A DNA stretch of 64,000 nt from Ardenticatena maritima (GCF_001306175.1 NZ_LGKN01000004.1:248001-312000); one strand, 5' to 3'; positions 10,001 through 20,667 are shown, counted from the first letter of the stretch. A program made the numbers and translations. The notes: a model not told the origin generated them from the sequence alone.

Positions 10001-10102
10001 CGCCAGGTGGCGCATGTGCGCGCGCTCTTGCACGCCAGCGACCGCCGCCCCTTGCAGAGCCTGTTGGAATCCATTCAAACCCTGCTCCCCTGCCAACCAT
10101 AA
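7037..10102 (+). CDS. SARP-type transcriptional regulator with AAA ATPase and TPR region
   Basis: 1021-aa signal-integrating regulator. The N-terminal winged helix (about 1-90) and bacterial transcriptional activation domain (about 95-240, ending in LRRLLRNELGV) form a SARP/AfsR module. An ATPase domain follows, with Walker A GELGIGKT near residue 304 and Walker B VVFVLDDAHWAD near 413. The rest is helical TPR-like repeats rich in Ala, Leu and Glu. The ATG at 7037 begins MTLFLRFLG, the usual first strand of SARP domains, so the in-frame TTG at 6986 is probably not the start. A TATAGT box at 6991 may be its -10. Target genes are unknown. Confidence 0.9.
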   Translation: MTLFLRFLGPPQIEQAGQNVPLRQNKGIALLAYVGLADAPIPRERLLALFWPESAPDAARKNLRNLLWELRRTLGEESLQTENDALALAPHVRVDARLLADAAQAARTGHLPPNAADIAALYRGPFLDGLTLREAPDVELWIAMTRERLQQDAVRLLETLLTTARQAGDWRAVAQWAQHALAIDPLHEPMHQALMEAYARLGDRAGALAQYDRLRRLLRNELGVAPLESTDDLANAIRDGRISSLTALPPSEMPPPAVNTPLTQQQPPLEQPPLVGRDAELAALDNAWRATAVGGFAVATLEGELGIGKTRLWQEWAARLPDETALLAAHGLEATQHIPLAPIAMLLRRPDIWQTLHTHSATLPTLTALRHLLPDFLPAGAASNAPLPPAEGRLHLFDALLHALTIATQPRKQVVFVLDDAHWADPSTLAFLTYLAERRPWQRLFLVLALRPEDATPDLNHHIAHWARLGVLAARVTLPHLDADTAAELIKALGGSHPHAEELIRRSGGNPYFLLELLRTDGHDVPPHLRALIAARLERLTGTSRQVAQAAAILDGDFDFDLLRHTAGRSEEETLDALDTLLQRGILREQNGRYEFTHPLIAEVLRSNLSTARQSFLHRRAAQALERRYAGRVAGMAGRIAAHYARAGRPEEAAAWYETAGRHAFSLAAVTEAVTFLREAMRLSPTPQRAIALGMALAHSGRHEEAHALLERIVAEAEQRGDQRTLAEAALTLAQIHLGIGGGDAILHWAQRALHAGIHDDPLIQARLHFTIGAALLRLSPSLEQAEHHLRQALTLAEEQNALVVAIQALFELGNLFAERGDYETALHHYEQVLERAEALDLRFYQVLALNNLAYHHALNGNLSAAQEALERAFALATAHSISEPLQYLHSTRGELALLAGDVQAAREAFLTALDAAHAIGNQLHEANIHLQLGRLLLEHDHDAQTALEHFTQARALLGETVAFHFQRLLELWTARALLALGDHESAARQVAHVRALLHASDRRPLQSLLESIQTLLPCQP

Positions 10103-10163
10103 CCGCAAGGCGGACGGGGGAAGAAAGGCGCAAACCATTTTCAACATGTGCAGGAGGAACGCA

Positions 10164-11012
10164 ATGGCTGATTTGGCGCGTTTATTTGAATCCTATGCGT
10201 GTTGTACCGGCACACCGCCGCCCTCATCTGATGACCCCAACACCCAAACCTTCACCGCCCAGGATGGCGATTCGTGCGCCGCGCTGCTGGCACGCCCACA
10301 CCCCGACCATCCGCGCCACTACGAAATCGTCTTCTATCACGCCATTGGCGCACGCGCCGACCTGCTTCTGCGGCAACTCTTGCAGAGCACCCTGCCCACC
10401 CTGCAAGCCGACGCCGCGCAAATTGTCACCACGTTCCGCCCGGTACGCCCCACATGGGACCTGCGCCACTGGGGCTTTGAACCGCTCGACCGCCTGCGCA
10501 TGGTGCGCGACCTGACAACGTTCAATGCCCCTGAACCGCTTGTCGCTGATGAGTATTTCATCGCACCGCTCCGCGAAGCCTACGTTGATGATTTGGTGCA
10601 CCCCTTCATCACCGCCAACGCCGGCACTGTGGAACAACATCTCTTCCCCATCTCGCCGGAACGCGCCCGCACCCTGTTGCGCACGTTTGCCGCTTCGGCG
10701 CACGCCGACACCGACGAAGTGAGTTTCGTTGTCTTGCATTCCGGCACGCCTGTGGGGGCGCTCCTCGCACGCCGCCCCATGCCGGAACGGGGCGACCTGT
10801 GGCAAATCTTCGTCGCGCCCGAACATCAGGGGCGCGGCTTGGGGCGTGCGCTCCTGCTCACCGCCTTGCGAGCCCTCAAAGCGCACGGCGCCCGCGAAGC
10901 CGAAGTCGAATCGGCGCGGCATCTGCCAGCCTACTTCCTCTTGCGCTGGCTTGGTTTTGAAGAAATGGAGACCATTCCACTGCGTTTTTGGCTGCGAGTT
11001 ATGCACACATGA
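10164..11012 (+). CDS. GNAT-family N-acetyltransferase
   Basis: 282 aa, with AGGAGG upstream of the ATG at 10164. The C-terminal third is a GNAT acetyl-CoA domain with motif A LWQIFVAPEHQGRGLGRALL and the following helix; the N-terminal 170 residues are unassigned and may be a degenerate second GNAT-like domain or a substrate domain. The acceptor is unknown. It overlaps the next gene by ATGA and is therefore cotranscribed with it. Confidence 0.85.
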   Translation: MADLARLFESYACCTGTPPPSSDDPNTQTFTAQDGDSCAALLARPHPDHPRHYEIVFYHAIGARADLLLRQLLQSTLPTLQADAAQIVTTFRPVRPTWDLRHWGFEPLDRLRMVRDLTTFNAPEPLVADEYFIAPLREAYVDDLVHPFITANAGTVEQHLFPISPERARTLLRTFAASAHADTDEVSFVVLHSGTPVGALLARRPMPERGDLWQIFVAPEHQGRGLGRALLLTALRALKAHGAREAEVESARHLPAYFLLRWLGFEEMETIPLRFWLRVMHT

Positions 11013-11848
11013 CCCCGCCCATCGTTCTGTTGACTGGTGCCGCCGGTGTTTTGGGGCGTGCTTTGCTTCGCCACGCCCCGATTACGTTGCGCGTGGTTGC
11101 CACACAACGCCAAACCCCCGTCCCTTGGCCCTACGTCGAAACGATAGACCTTGCCGAGCGCGAGCAGGTATTCCGCCTGTTTGCGCAACGACGCCCCAAC
11201 ATTGTTCTGCACACCGCCGCCGGCTTCCGCGATGAAACACTGGCGCGTGACGTAGAAGCGGCGACCCAAAACATCGCGCTTGCCGCCGCTGAGTTTGGTT
11301 CGGCGCTCATTCACATAAGCACCGATTTGGTCTTCGACGGCAAACACGCCCCCTACGACGAGCAGGCGCTCCCCCACCCCATTCACCCCTACGGGCGCGC
11401 CAAAGCCGTCGCCGAAGCCATCGTGCGCGAACACGTCCCCTCAGCGGCAATTGTGCGCACCTCGCTCATCCTCGACATCAACCTACCCGACCGCAACAGC
11501 GCCTGGGTGATACAGGCGTTGCGACGTGGTGAACCGGTGTCGCTTTTCGTGGATGAGTTGCGTTGCCCCATTCCCGCCGATGATTTGGCGCGCCAACTGT
11601 GGGAACTCGTCCGCCTTCCCACCGAACAACGCGCCGGCGTCTGGCATCTCGTTGGTCCAGAAGCGTTGAGCCGCTACGCGCTGGGGCTTTTGCTGGCGGT
11701 GCGCCACGGCTTGCCGACAACGCCCATTCGCGCCGCCTTCAACCGCGAGTTTCCCACACCCCGCCCGCGCGACGTGCGCCTGCTCTCATCACGCGCCGCC
11801 ACACTGACAACACGGGCGCGCGGCGCAACCGAGTACCTGATTATCTGA
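11009..11848 (+). CDS. NAD(P)-dependent sugar-nucleotide reductase/epimerase (RmlD-like SDR)
   Basis: 279 aa extended short-chain dehydrogenase. The Rossmann motif TGAAGVLGRAL is near the N-terminus, then HTAAG, HISTDLVFDG and the catalytic Tyr/Lys pair in YGRAKAVAE. The order and the VFDG...PY..YG spacing resemble dTDP-4-dehydrorhamnose reductase (RmlD), but no other rml genes are present, so the substrate stays open. Confidence 0.85.
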   Translation: MTPPIVLLTGAAGVLGRALLRHAPITLRVVATQRQTPVPWPYVETIDLAEREQVFRLFAQRRPNIVLHTAAGFRDETLARDVEAATQNIALAAAEFGSALIHISTDLVFDGKHAPYDEQALPHPIHPYGRAKAVAEAIVREHVPSAAIVRTSLILDINLPDRNSAWVIQALRRGEPVSLFVDELRCPIPADDLARQLWELVRLPTEQRAGVWHLVGPEALSRYALGLLLAVRHGLPTTPIRAAFNREFPTPRPRDVRLLSSRAATLTTRARGATEYLII

Positions 11849-11909
11849 CGTTCGCCGACTGCTGTGCGGCACTGTTGAGGCAACCGTTGTCTGCATGAGG
11901 AGGAGCAAG

Positions 11910-13514
11910 ATGCTCGACACAAATACCGTGTACGATTACGTCATCATCGGTTCCGGCTTTGGCGGCTCCGTCTCCGCCATGCGCCTCGCCGAAAAAGGGT
12001 ATTCGGTGCTAGTCATCGAAAAAGGCAAGCGCTGGCACGATGACGAATTCGCCCGCACCAACTGGAATGTGCGCAAGTACATTTGGGCGCCGCGTCTGGG
12101 CGCGTATGGCATTTTGCAAATCAGCCTGCTGCAAGGCGTCATGGTTCTGCATGGTGTCGGCGTCGGCGGCGGGAGTTTGGGCTACGCCGCGGTGCTCGAA
12201 ATCCCCACCGACGAGACCTTTGCCACCCCCGCCTGGAACGAGCCGCTTCCCTGGGGCGAAATTCTGCGCCCGCACTACGAAACCGCACGGCGCATGTTGG
12301 GGGTCGCCCGCAACCCACGCCTTTGGCCTGCGGATGAGGCGTTGCGCACCATCGCCGAACGGCGCGGGTTGGGGCATACGTTCCGCGCCACCGATGTGGG
12401 GGTCTTTTTCGGCGAGCCGGGCAAAACCGTGCGCGACCCCTTCTTTGGCGGCGAAGGACCCGCACGCACGGGGTGTATTCACTGTGGGGGGTGCATGGTC
12501 GGCTGCCGCTTCAACGCCAAAAACACCCTGCCCAAAAACTACCTTTACTTTGCCGAGAAATACGGGGCGCGCATTCTCTCGGAGCGCGAAGTGATTGACA
12601 TTCGCCCCCTGCAAAGCGAGCGCGACGGCGCACGCTACGAGGTGGTCTATCGCCCTTCGCTGGGGTGGTGGCGACGCCCCATTGAACGGGTACGCGCCCG
12701 CAATGTGATTGTCGCGGCGGGCGTCATGGGGACGATGCGTTTGTTGCTCACCTTGCGCGATGTGAAGAAATCCTTGCGCGCGCTCTCGCCGCGGCTGGGG
12801 GAACGCATTCGGACGAACAGCGAAGCCCTCTTGGGGTCGGGTTCACGACGGCGCGATGTGGACTATTCGCGCGGTGTTTCGATTACTTCCATCACGAACA
12901 TTGACGATATCACACGGGTTGAGCCGGTGCGCTATCCCGACGGTTCGTCGCTGATGCGGTTTTTGAGCGCCCCGCTGGTGGATATGAACGCCGGCATTCC
13001 CGAACGCTTGCGCTACTCGCTGAAATGGTATTTGCGCCATCCACGCCTCACACTCGATATGTACGTCATGCCGGGCTGGGCACGGCGCAGCACCATTCTG
13101 CTGGTGATGCAACACGCCGACAACCGCATGCGTTTCCGCATTGGGCGCAGCCCGTTCACCCTTTTCCGGCGCGGTCTGGTCGCCGAACAAGAGCCGGGCT
13201 ATGAAATTCCGGCGCAAATTCCCGGCTCGCACGAACTGGCACGCGAATTTGCCGCCCTGACGGAGGGGGAAGCCCTGGGGAACGTGGGCGAAAACTTGTT
13301 GAATTTGCCCACAACGGCGCACATCTTGGGGGGCGCGCCCATTGGCGCCACCGCGATGGAAGGTGTGGTCAACGAGCGCTTCGAGGTACACAACTATCCG
13401 GGGCTTTACATCATTGACGGCTCAATTATGCCCGCCAATCCCGGCGTCAACCCCAGTTTGACCATCACAGCACTGGCGGAATACGCCATGTCGCACATCC
13501 CACCCGCGCCCTGA
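11910..13514 (+). CDS. GMC-family FAD oxidoreductase (cholesterol oxidase-like)
   Basis: 534 aa, start chosen at ATG 11910 after AGGAGG. It has the FAD-binding motif IIGSGFGGSVSAMRLAEKG, the substrate-side GVGVGGGSLGYAAV, a Cys-rich insert TGCIHCGGCMVGCRFNAK near residue 190, and the GMC C-terminal signature NPGVNPSLTITALAEYAM. The Cys insert is common in the cholesterol-oxidase-like branch. It probably oxidises an alcohol or sterol-like substrate; no pathway context helps. Confidence 0.88.
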   Translation: MLDTNTVYDYVIIGSGFGGSVSAMRLAEKGYSVLVIEKGKRWHDDEFARTNWNVRKYIWAPRLGAYGILQISLLQGVMVLHGVGVGGGSLGYAAVLEIPTDETFATPAWNEPLPWGEILRPHYETARRMLGVARNPRLWPADEALRTIAERRGLGHTFRATDVGVFFGEPGKTVRDPFFGGEGPARTGCIHCGGCMVGCRFNAKNTLPKNYLYFAEKYGARILSEREVIDIRPLQSERDGARYEVVYRPSLGWWRRPIERVRARNVIVAAGVMGTMRLLLTLRDVKKSLRALSPRLGERIRTNSEALLGSGSRRRDVDYSRGVSITSITNIDDITRVEPVRYPDGSSLMRFLSAPLVDMNAGIPERLRYSLKWYLRHPRLTLDMYVMPGWARRSTILLVMQHADNRMRFRIGRSPFTLFRRGLVAEQEPGYEIPAQIPGSHELAREFAALTEGEALGNVGENLLNLPTTAHILGGAPIGATAMEGVVNERFEVHNYPGLYIIDGSIMPANPGVNPSLTITALAEYAMSHIPPAP

Positions 13515-13554
13515 AAAAAACAGCCCTGCCAGGTCTTTGCAACCTGGCAGGGCT
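13515..13554 (-). terminator. Bidirectional terminator between the GMC gene and hutI
   Basis: A perfect 13-bp stem (AGCCCTGCCAGGT with ACCTGGCAGGGCT, loop of 7). On the minus strand it is followed by a run of seven T, so it chiefly ends the hut transcript; it can also stop the GMC transcript. Confidence 0.85.
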
Positions 13555-13568
13555 ATGTGGCCTCGTCC

Positions 13569-14789
13569 TCACATCTCAACCAGTTCGCCCCCAATCCAGA
13601 CCTGCGCAATGACGTCCGGCGCGCCCAGCGTGTAGAGGGCGTCGCGCCAATCGGCGCTTGCCAGCACGAGAAAATCGGCGCGGCAGGCTTCTTCCAGTCG
13701 CCCCCGGTCGCGCAAGCCTAACGCGGCAGCGGCATTGACCGTAGCAGCGGTGAGCGCCTCGGCGGGTGTCAGTCCATTCAGGCGCACGGCAAGCGCGGCA
13801 GCCATTTGCATGGAAAAAAGCGGGCTTGACCCCGGATTGAGGTCGGTGGCGACGGCGACGGGCACATTGGCATCAACAAGCCGCCGCCCCGGCGCAGGCG
13901 GCACGCCCAGGTGCAGGCTCACACCGGGCAAAAGCGTTGCCACTGTGCGCCCACGCGCCAGCGCTTCTATTTGTGCCTCGCCCGACGCTTCCAAATGGTC
14001 AACCGAGAGCGCCCCAAGTTCCACCGCCAGTTCAACACCACCCAGCGCATGAAACTGGTCGGCGTGGACTTTCAGCCCCAATCCGTGCGCTTTGGCGGCT
14101 TCCAAGATACGGCGGGCTTCTTCCACGGTGAACGCTTCACGTTCGATAAAGACATCAACAAAATGCGCCAGTCCTTCGCGCACCACCGTGGGGATAAGAT
14201 GCTCAACAACTTCTTGCACGTAGGCCTCACGCCCTTCCTCAGGGGGCACATGGATGAGCAACGTGGGGAAAAGCGCCGCGGGCGTCTCATCTTGCAAGCG
14301 GGCGATGACGCGCAACAGGCGCATCTCGGCCTCCGTCGTCAACCCATAGCCCGACTTCACCTCAATCGTTGCCGCACCGGAACGCAACAACGCCGCCAGG
14401 CGCGGCTTCGCCAGCGCCGCCAACGTCTCTTCGGACGCCACCGCCGTTTGGCGCACCGTCTGGTAAATGCCGCCGCCCGCCGCCAAAATCTCCTCGTAGG
14501 TTTTGCCCTGTGAACGCGCCTCAAAATCATCCAGCCGATGCCCACCCCAAACAGCGTGGGTGTGCGAATCCACAAACGCCGGAATGACGGCGCGTCCACC
14601 CAGGTCAACCACACGGTCGTGGTCGCCGTTCCAGTCGCGTAGAGCGCCAATCCAGATGAGCCGCCCATCCTGCACGGCAAACGACGCTTCAGGCAGGAGA
14701 TGGAGCAACCCTTGCAACGCGCCGCGGTGCAAACCGCCCCCCAGCGGTGTAGCCAGTTCAGCGCAGTTCGTAAACAGTGTGATGCTCAT
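13569..14789 (-). CDS. hutI: Imidazolonepropionase
   Basis: Third step of histidine degradation: hydrolyses 4-imidazolone-5-propanoate to N-formimidoyl-glutamate. 406 aa amidohydrolase. Metal-site motifs VDSHTHAVWGG (first His pair), HADQFHALGG and ATDLNPGSSP (metal Asp) are all present. Last gene of the hutU-hutG-hutI operon, 11 bp after hutG. Confidence 0.95.
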   Translation of the reverse strand: MSITLFTNCAELATPLGGGLHRGALQGLLHLLPEASFAVQDGRLIWIGALRDWNGDHDRVVDLGGRAVIPAFVDSHTHAVWGGHRLDDFEARSQGKTYEEILAAGGGIYQTVRQTAVASEETLAALAKPRLAALLRSGAATIEVKSGYGLTTEAEMRLLRVIARLQDETPAALFPTLLIHVPPEEGREAYVQEVVEHLIPTVVREGLAHFVDVFIEREAFTVEEARRILEAAKAHGLGLKVHADQFHALGGVELAVELGALSVDHLEASGEAQIEALARGRTVATLLPGVSLHLGVPPAPGRRLVDANVPVAVATDLNPGSSPLFSMQMAAALAVRLNGLTPAEALTAATVNAAAALGLRDRGRLEEACRADFLVLASADWRDALYTLGAPDVIAQVWIGGELVEM

Positions 14790-14800
14790 CGCGTTTCCTC

Positions 14801-15712
14801 TTAGGGCGTCTGTTCAGATGCGGCAACCGCCAGCATGATTTCCACCAGCAAACGCGCCGCTAACAAGGCACTGCTTCCACTGGTGTCGAGATAGGGCGTC
14901 ATCTCCACGAAGTCAACCCCCACAATGCGATTGCGGGCGGCGGTTGCCTGAATGATACAAACGGCTTCGCGGAATGACAACCCGTCCGCTTCCGGGCTAC
15001 TTGTGGCGGGGAAGATGGCGGGGTCGAGCGCGTCAACATCGAATGACAGATAGACAGGCTTCCCTTCCGGCAAGAAGGTTTCAATGTCGGCGTCGAACAG
15101 GTCTTCGCGAAAGACAAGGCGATGCCCACGCTTGACTGCGGCATCCACCGCTTCACGGTCGAAGCGCACGCCACGCAAGCCAATGGTGGTAATGTGGCGC
15201 AGATTGGGCAAGACTTCCACCGCCCGCCGAAACGGGCTGGAATTGGAGTAGCGCGTCTCGTTGCGCATGTCGGTGAAATCCAGATGCGCATCGATCTGCA
15301 CCACGTGCAAATCGTCCACGTCGTCGAACGCGCGCAAGAGTGGGAAACTGACGCTGTGGTCGCCGCCCACAAAGATGGGCAGCGTGGCGCGTTGGCGCAC
15401 GGCGCGCGCGGCGGCGGTGATACGGTCGAACGCCAACAAGGGTTCGAGTGTGGGCAGGTCAACGTCGCCCGCGTCCACGAGGTGGTAACCGACAAGGCGG
15501 TAGCCATGGCGTGGGTGGTAGTAGCCTTCGGGCGGCAGGGCGTAGCGCAGGCTGGCTTCACGGATGGCGCGGGGGGCGAAACGCGCCCCAGGGCGGTAGC
15601 CGACGGTAATGTCGAACGGCACGCCGAGAAACGCGGCGTCGGCGTGCCATTCTTCATCCAGTGCATGGGATTCTGCACGGAAGAAGGTCGCAATTCCGGC
15701 AAAGGGCAACAT
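14801..15712 (-). CDS. hutG: Formimidoylglutamase (arginase/agmatinase family)
   Basis: 303-aa ureohydrolase with the three binuclear Mn motifs GGDHS, DAHLDF and SFDVDALDP. By sequence alone it could be an agmatinase. Its place between hutU and hutI, with no spacing from hutU, supports the histidine pathway role: cleaving N-formimidoyl-L-glutamate to glutamate and formamide. Confidence 0.82.
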   Translation of the reverse strand: MLPFAGIATFFRAESHALDEEWHADAAFLGVPFDITVGYRPGARFAPRAIREASLRYALPPEGYYHPRHGYRLVGYHLVDAGDVDLPTLEPLLAFDRITAAARAVRQRATLPIFVGGDHSVSFPLLRAFDDVDDLHVVQIDAHLDFTDMRNETRYSNSSPFRRAVEVLPNLRHITTIGLRGVRFDREAVDAAVKRGHRLVFREDLFDADIETFLPEGKPVYLSFDVDALDPAIFPATSSPEADGLSFREAVCIIQATAARNRIVGVDFVEMTPYLDTSGSSALLAARLLVEIMLAVAASEQTP

Positions 15713-17377
<1,665 letters not shown>

Positions 17378-17421
17378 GGTTTCACTCCTTCGTGAATTTC
17401 GGTTGGTTGTCGGGTGTGAGT

Positions 17422-17449
17422 AGTATACCAACGAGCCATCATCTCACAA
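17422..17449 (-). promoter_or_regulatory. Putative sigma-70 promoter for hutUGI
   Basis: Minus strand TTGTGA, 16 bp, TATACT, about 45 bp upstream of the hutU ATG. A sequence match only. Confidence 0.45.
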
Positions 17450-17508
17450 AGCCATCAAACGGCTCGCTGCCGCGCCGTTTTTCCTCTCACATGCGAGCAG
17501 TGTTCTGT

Positions 17509-17536
17509 TTGGCTGGTGGGAAGGTGAAGGTATAAT
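17509..17536 (+). promoter_or_regulatory. Putative promoter for the 17604 membrane protein
   Basis: TTGGCT, 16 bp, perfect TATAAT at 17531-17536, followed by a leader of about 60 bases. Confidence 0.55.
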
Positions 17537-17603
17537 CGCCGCCCCGAAAGCGTCCATGCAACTGAATAAACCACCAAAATCTCAAGGACTCAAAAGGAAA
17601 CCT

Positions 17604-19712
17604 ATGCGGTGGCGCCTACATATTGCAAGCCTGCTTCTCCTCTGGATGATAACGGCCAACTGGCTGTCAAAACATCCAGCGCTCCTTCTTCCACCACCCC
17701 ACGGGACAGCCGCTTTTCCCATCTCGGCCATTGCCCTGGCGGTACTCATGGGGCTTGTGCTCTTCCTGCCGGGATTGGCATTCCTCTCTTTTTTACCATT
17801 GCCACTCAGCACATTTGAACGTTTTATCCTGGCGCCCGCTGTCAGTTTACCCTTTTATCCGCTCATGGTGTTCTTTGCCGCCCAACTCGGCATCACGCTC
17901 ACCCCTCTGGCTATCTGGGGGCTCATCATCACGGCGAGCATTGTTCTCATCTGGCGCGGGAAAACGGGCGCGTGGCATCTCGATGTTTTCACACTCACCG
18001 CATGTGTGCTTGTCCTGCTCTTATGGGGAAGCCGCTTCTGGGTGGTGCGTGAAATGCTTGCACCAGCCTGGGGCGATGGCGTGCAACATAGCATCATTGT
18101 ACAACGCATGCTGGAAGAAGGGGGGCTTTTTTCGTCATGGGAACCGTATGCCCCCGCACAAACATTCACCTACCATTTTGGTTTCCACGCCACTGCGGCG
18201 GCTTTCGCCTGGCTAAGCCACCAACCGGCTCATCTCGCTGTTTTGCTCATTGCGCAAGCGCTCAACGTTGCCGCCGTGCTGGTGCTCGCCGCCCCCGTTC
18301 TAGCATTCACGCGCGGTCAGCGGTGGAGCGCCCTCGTCGCCCTCCTCGTCGCCGGTTTCCTGAGCCGCCACCCCGCTTTTTATGCCAATTGGAGCCGTGA
18401 TACACAACTCGCCGGACAGGTCATTTTACCGGCTTTATTGTGGGTGTTTCATCGCTGGTGGTTCGATGCGAAACGCCCACCCCGGGCTTTCTTGGTGCTG
18501 GCCGCCTGGTTTGCCGCAGGCTTACTGCTCACACATTACCGCGTTGCACTGCTTGCGGCATTGGCAGCGCTTGCATGGGGGGGTGTTGCCTTCTGGCGTT
18601 GGCGTACCACACCAGGCGAATGGGTTGCCCGCACAGCCACGTTGGGCATGGCGGGACTTGTGGGCGCTTTGTCTGTTTCGTCCTGGTTTTGGAGCCTGCG
18701 CCGAGGTTCGTTCGATGAGTACGCCGCACAGACTTTCAACACGCTTCCGGACGAACGCCGCGCGCAACTATTCCAGGAAATGCGCACCATCTGGGGCATG
18801 GTCCCTGCCTACTACCCCACATGGCTTGTAGGAAGCGGAATGCTGGCAGGCGTGTTTGCACTTGTACGGCGATACCACTGGGCATGGGCGATTGCCACAT
18901 GGTGTTTTTTGTCATTCGCGGCTTCAAACCCTTTCTTCTTCGGCATTGGCGGCAACAATTTCATTTCCAACTTCACGCTTATGATTGCCTGCTACATTTT
19001 GCTGGCTTTGGTTCTCGCCGCGAGCATTGCCGGAAGTTTGCAACGCCTCACAACGTCACGATTTGAACCATTCTTGAGCATTCTCCTCATCACTCTTGCC
19101 TTGCTGGGAAGCCGACAGCAAATCGGCATCGTTGAACCCGGCTATCAAATGCTCACCCAGGATGACGTGCAGGCTTTCGAGTGGATTCGTGCCCATACCC
19201 CCACCGAGAGCCTGTTCCTCATCAATGGGTTTCTGGCGTTCAACGACACTGTTGCCGTCGGCTCGGATGGTGGTTGGTGGTTGACCTACTTCACAAAGCG
19301 CCCCATCCTCATTCCACCGCTCATTTCCACATTGGAACATAACCCACCAGGGCAACGCCCCATTGACATTCGCCACATTGTCCTTGACATTCAAGCCAGC
19401 CAGGGGGAACCGGCAGCGCTGCGCGCAGTCCTCTGTCGCGCAGGCATCACCCACATCTATCTTGGCGCTGACCGCGGCACGATTGGCGGACCAGGCGTCC
19501 CGCTTGTGCCTGAAGAATGGCTTCATGCGCTCCCCGACGCTCACCTGCTCTTTGAAGCAGGCAAAGCCCAGGTATGGGAATTCGACCGTGCAACATGCCC
19601 AACAGAGGAAAACGCCGCCAATCCGCCCAGCGCGTTTGACACAACCCAACCCACTGCTATAATCACGCGTGCTTTCTGGCTTTTTCCATTATGTGCATCA
19701 GCGCGGGCCTGA
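17604..19712 (+). CDS. Large polytopic membrane protein, GT-C glycosyltransferase-like
   Basis: About 702 aa from ATG 17604, which follows AAAAGGA; an in-frame ATG at 17556 is possible but has no such site. At least ten hydrophobic segments fill the first two thirds, with a charged region at about 130-170 (WGDGVQHS), and a soluble C-terminal domain carries Cys residues. Layout resembles dolichyl-phosphate-mannose type glycosyltransferases, but I see no diagnostic motif, so it may be a different membrane enzyme. The consensus promoter for rplU lies inside its last 77 bases. Confidence 0.75.
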   Translation: MRWRLHIASLLLLWMITANWLSKHPALLLPPPHGTAAFPISAIALAVLMGLVLFLPGLAFLSFLPLPLSTFERFILAPAVSLPFYPLMVFFAAQLGITLTPLAIWGLIITASIVLIWRGKTGAWHLDVFTLTACVLVLLLWGSRFWVVREMLAPAWGDGVQHSIIVQRMLEEGGLFSSWEPYAPAQTFTYHFGFHATAAAFAWLSHQPAHLAVLLIAQALNVAAVLVLAAPVLAFTRGQRWSALVALLVAGFLSRHPAFYANWSRDTQLAGQVILPALLWVFHRWWFDAKRPPRAFLVLAAWFAAGLLLTHYRVALLAALAALAWGGVAFWRWRTTPGEWVARTATLGMAGLVGALSVSSWFWSLRRGSFDEYAAQTFNTLPDERRAQLFQEMRTIWGMVPAYYPTWLVGSGMLAGVFALVRRYHWAWAIATWCFLSFAASNPFFFGIGGNNFISNFTLMIACYILLALVLAASIAGSLQRLTTSRFEPFLSILLITLALLGSRQQIGIVEPGYQMLTQDDVQAFEWIRAHTPTESLFLINGFLAFNDTVAVGSDGGWWLTYFTKRPILIPPLISTLEHNPPGQRPIDIRHIVLDIQASQGEPAALRAVLCRAGITHIYLGADRGTIGGPGVPLVPEEWLHALPDAHLLFEAGKAQVWEFDRATCPTEENAANPPSAFDTTQPTAIITRAFWLFPLCASARA
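19636..19663 (+). promoter_or_regulatory. Consensus sigma-70 promoter of the rplU-rpmA-rpmE operon
   Basis: TTGACA, 16 bp, TATAAT: both hexamers perfect. It lies within the 3' end of the upstream membrane-protein gene. Confidence 0.88.
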
Positions 19713-19754
19713 TGGCCCGTGTCTTCATGTCGAAAAAAACGGATTGATTTTCGA
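19700..19754 (+). promoter_or_regulatory. Structured rplU leader (candidate L21 autoregulatory leader)
   Basis: Two hairpins in the 110-base untranslated leader: CGGGCC-TGAT-GGCCCG at 19704-19719 and TCGAAAA...TTTTCGA at 19730-19754, just before the GGAGG ribosome site. L21 leaders are known in other bacteria; assignment here is inference from position and structure. Confidence 0.4.
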
Positions 19755-19775
19755 GAAAACCAGCGGAGGCGAGCA

Positions 19776-20084
19776 GTGTACGCAGTCATTGAAACGGGTG
19801 GAAAACAGTACCGCGTCGAAGAAGGCGCGACGATTACGGTGGAACGCCTCCCCGTAGCCGAAGGCGAACAAGTGACGTTCGACCGCGTCTTGTTCGTGGG
19901 TGGCGACGAGGCGAAGGTTGGCACGCCTGTGGTTGAAGGCGCGAAGGTGATTGGCACCGTTCTGGAACACACCAAGGACAAGAAGAAAATCATCTTCCGC
20001 TACCGCCGCAAGCAACGCTATCGCGTCAAGCGTGGGCATCGCCAGCCGATTACCCGTGTCAAAATCGAGAGTATCGAAGCCTAA
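19776..20084 (+). CDS. rplU: Ribosomal protein bL21
   Basis: 102 aa, typical length, starting at GTG 19776 after GGAGG (the first strand [13 protein letters not shown] marks the true N-terminus). The conserved [12 protein letters not shown] segment near the C-terminus contacts 23S rRNA. Followed by rpmA after 29 bp; the rplU-rpmA pair is nearly universal in bacteria. Confidence 0.97.
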   Translation: MYAVIETGGKQYRVEEGATITVERLPVAEGEQVTFDRVLFVGGDEAKVGTPVVEGAKVIGTVLEHTKDKKKIIFRYRRKQRYRVKRGHRQPITRVKIESIEA

Positions 20085-20113
20085 ACAGGCCTGACGAAAA
20101 CGGAGGAAGTGGT

Positions 20114-20383
20114 ATGGCTCACAAAAAAGGTGGTGGTTCGAGCAAGAACGGTCGCGATAGTATCAGCAAGCGGCTGGGCGTGAAGCGCTACGGCGGCCAG
20201 TTCGTGAAGGCGGGTTCGATTTTGGTGCGCCAACGCGGCACGCGCATTTACCCTGGTAAGAATGTGGGGCTGGGCAACGACTATACGTTGTTCAGCAAGA
20301 TTGACGGTATCGTCAAATACGAATACGCTCGTGGCGGCAAGAAACTGGTGAGCGTGTATCCACGAGAGGAGTTGGCACAGTGA
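20114..20383 (+). CDS. rpmA: Ribosomal protein bL27
   Basis: 89 aa with the usual N-terminus [16 protein letters not shown] that reaches the peptidyl-transferase centre; there is no Firmicutes-type cleaved prepeptide. Its stop overlaps the rpmE start (GTGA). Confidence 0.97.
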   Translation: MAHKKGGGSSKNGRDSISKRLGVKRYGGQFVKAGSILVRQRGTRIYPGKNVGLGNDYTLFSKIDGIVKYEYARGGKKLVSVYPREELAQ

Positions 20384-20667
20384 AAGAGGGAATTCATCCG
20401 ACGTACTACCCCGATGCGAAGGTGATTTGCGCCTGCGGCAACGTCTTTACCGTCGGCGCCACCAAGAAGGAAATCCACACCGACGTGTGCAGCGTTTGCC
20501 ACCCGTTCTTCACCGGTGAGCAACGCATTGTGGACACGGCGGGGCAAGTGGACCGCTTCATGAAGCGCTTGCAAGCCGCGCAAGAGTTGAGCCAAACCCG
20601 CGGCAAGAAGAAGCGCAAAAAAGAAATCCTCGAAATCGTGGACGAAGACGAAACGGCCGAGGAATAA
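20380..20667 (+). CDS. rpmE: Ribosomal protein bL31, zinc-binding type
   Basis: 95 aa from a GTG overlapping the rpmA stop. C17, C19 (ICACGN) and C37, C40 (CSVC) form the zinc site of the C+ form. The C-terminus has an unusual basic then acidic tail (KKKRKKE...DEDE), longer than in most L31 proteins. Confidence 0.95.
   Translation: MKEGIHPTYYPDAKVICACGNVFTVGATKKEIHTDVCSVCHPFFTGEQRIVDTAGQVDRFMKRLQAAQELSQTRGKKKRKKEILEIVDEDETAEE

Noticed and set aside
9423-10163. Longer start for the GNAT protein reaching into the SARP gene
   Set aside because: The upstream part is an out-of-frame shadow of the TPR region, while AGGAGG and an ATG at 10164 give a normal start.
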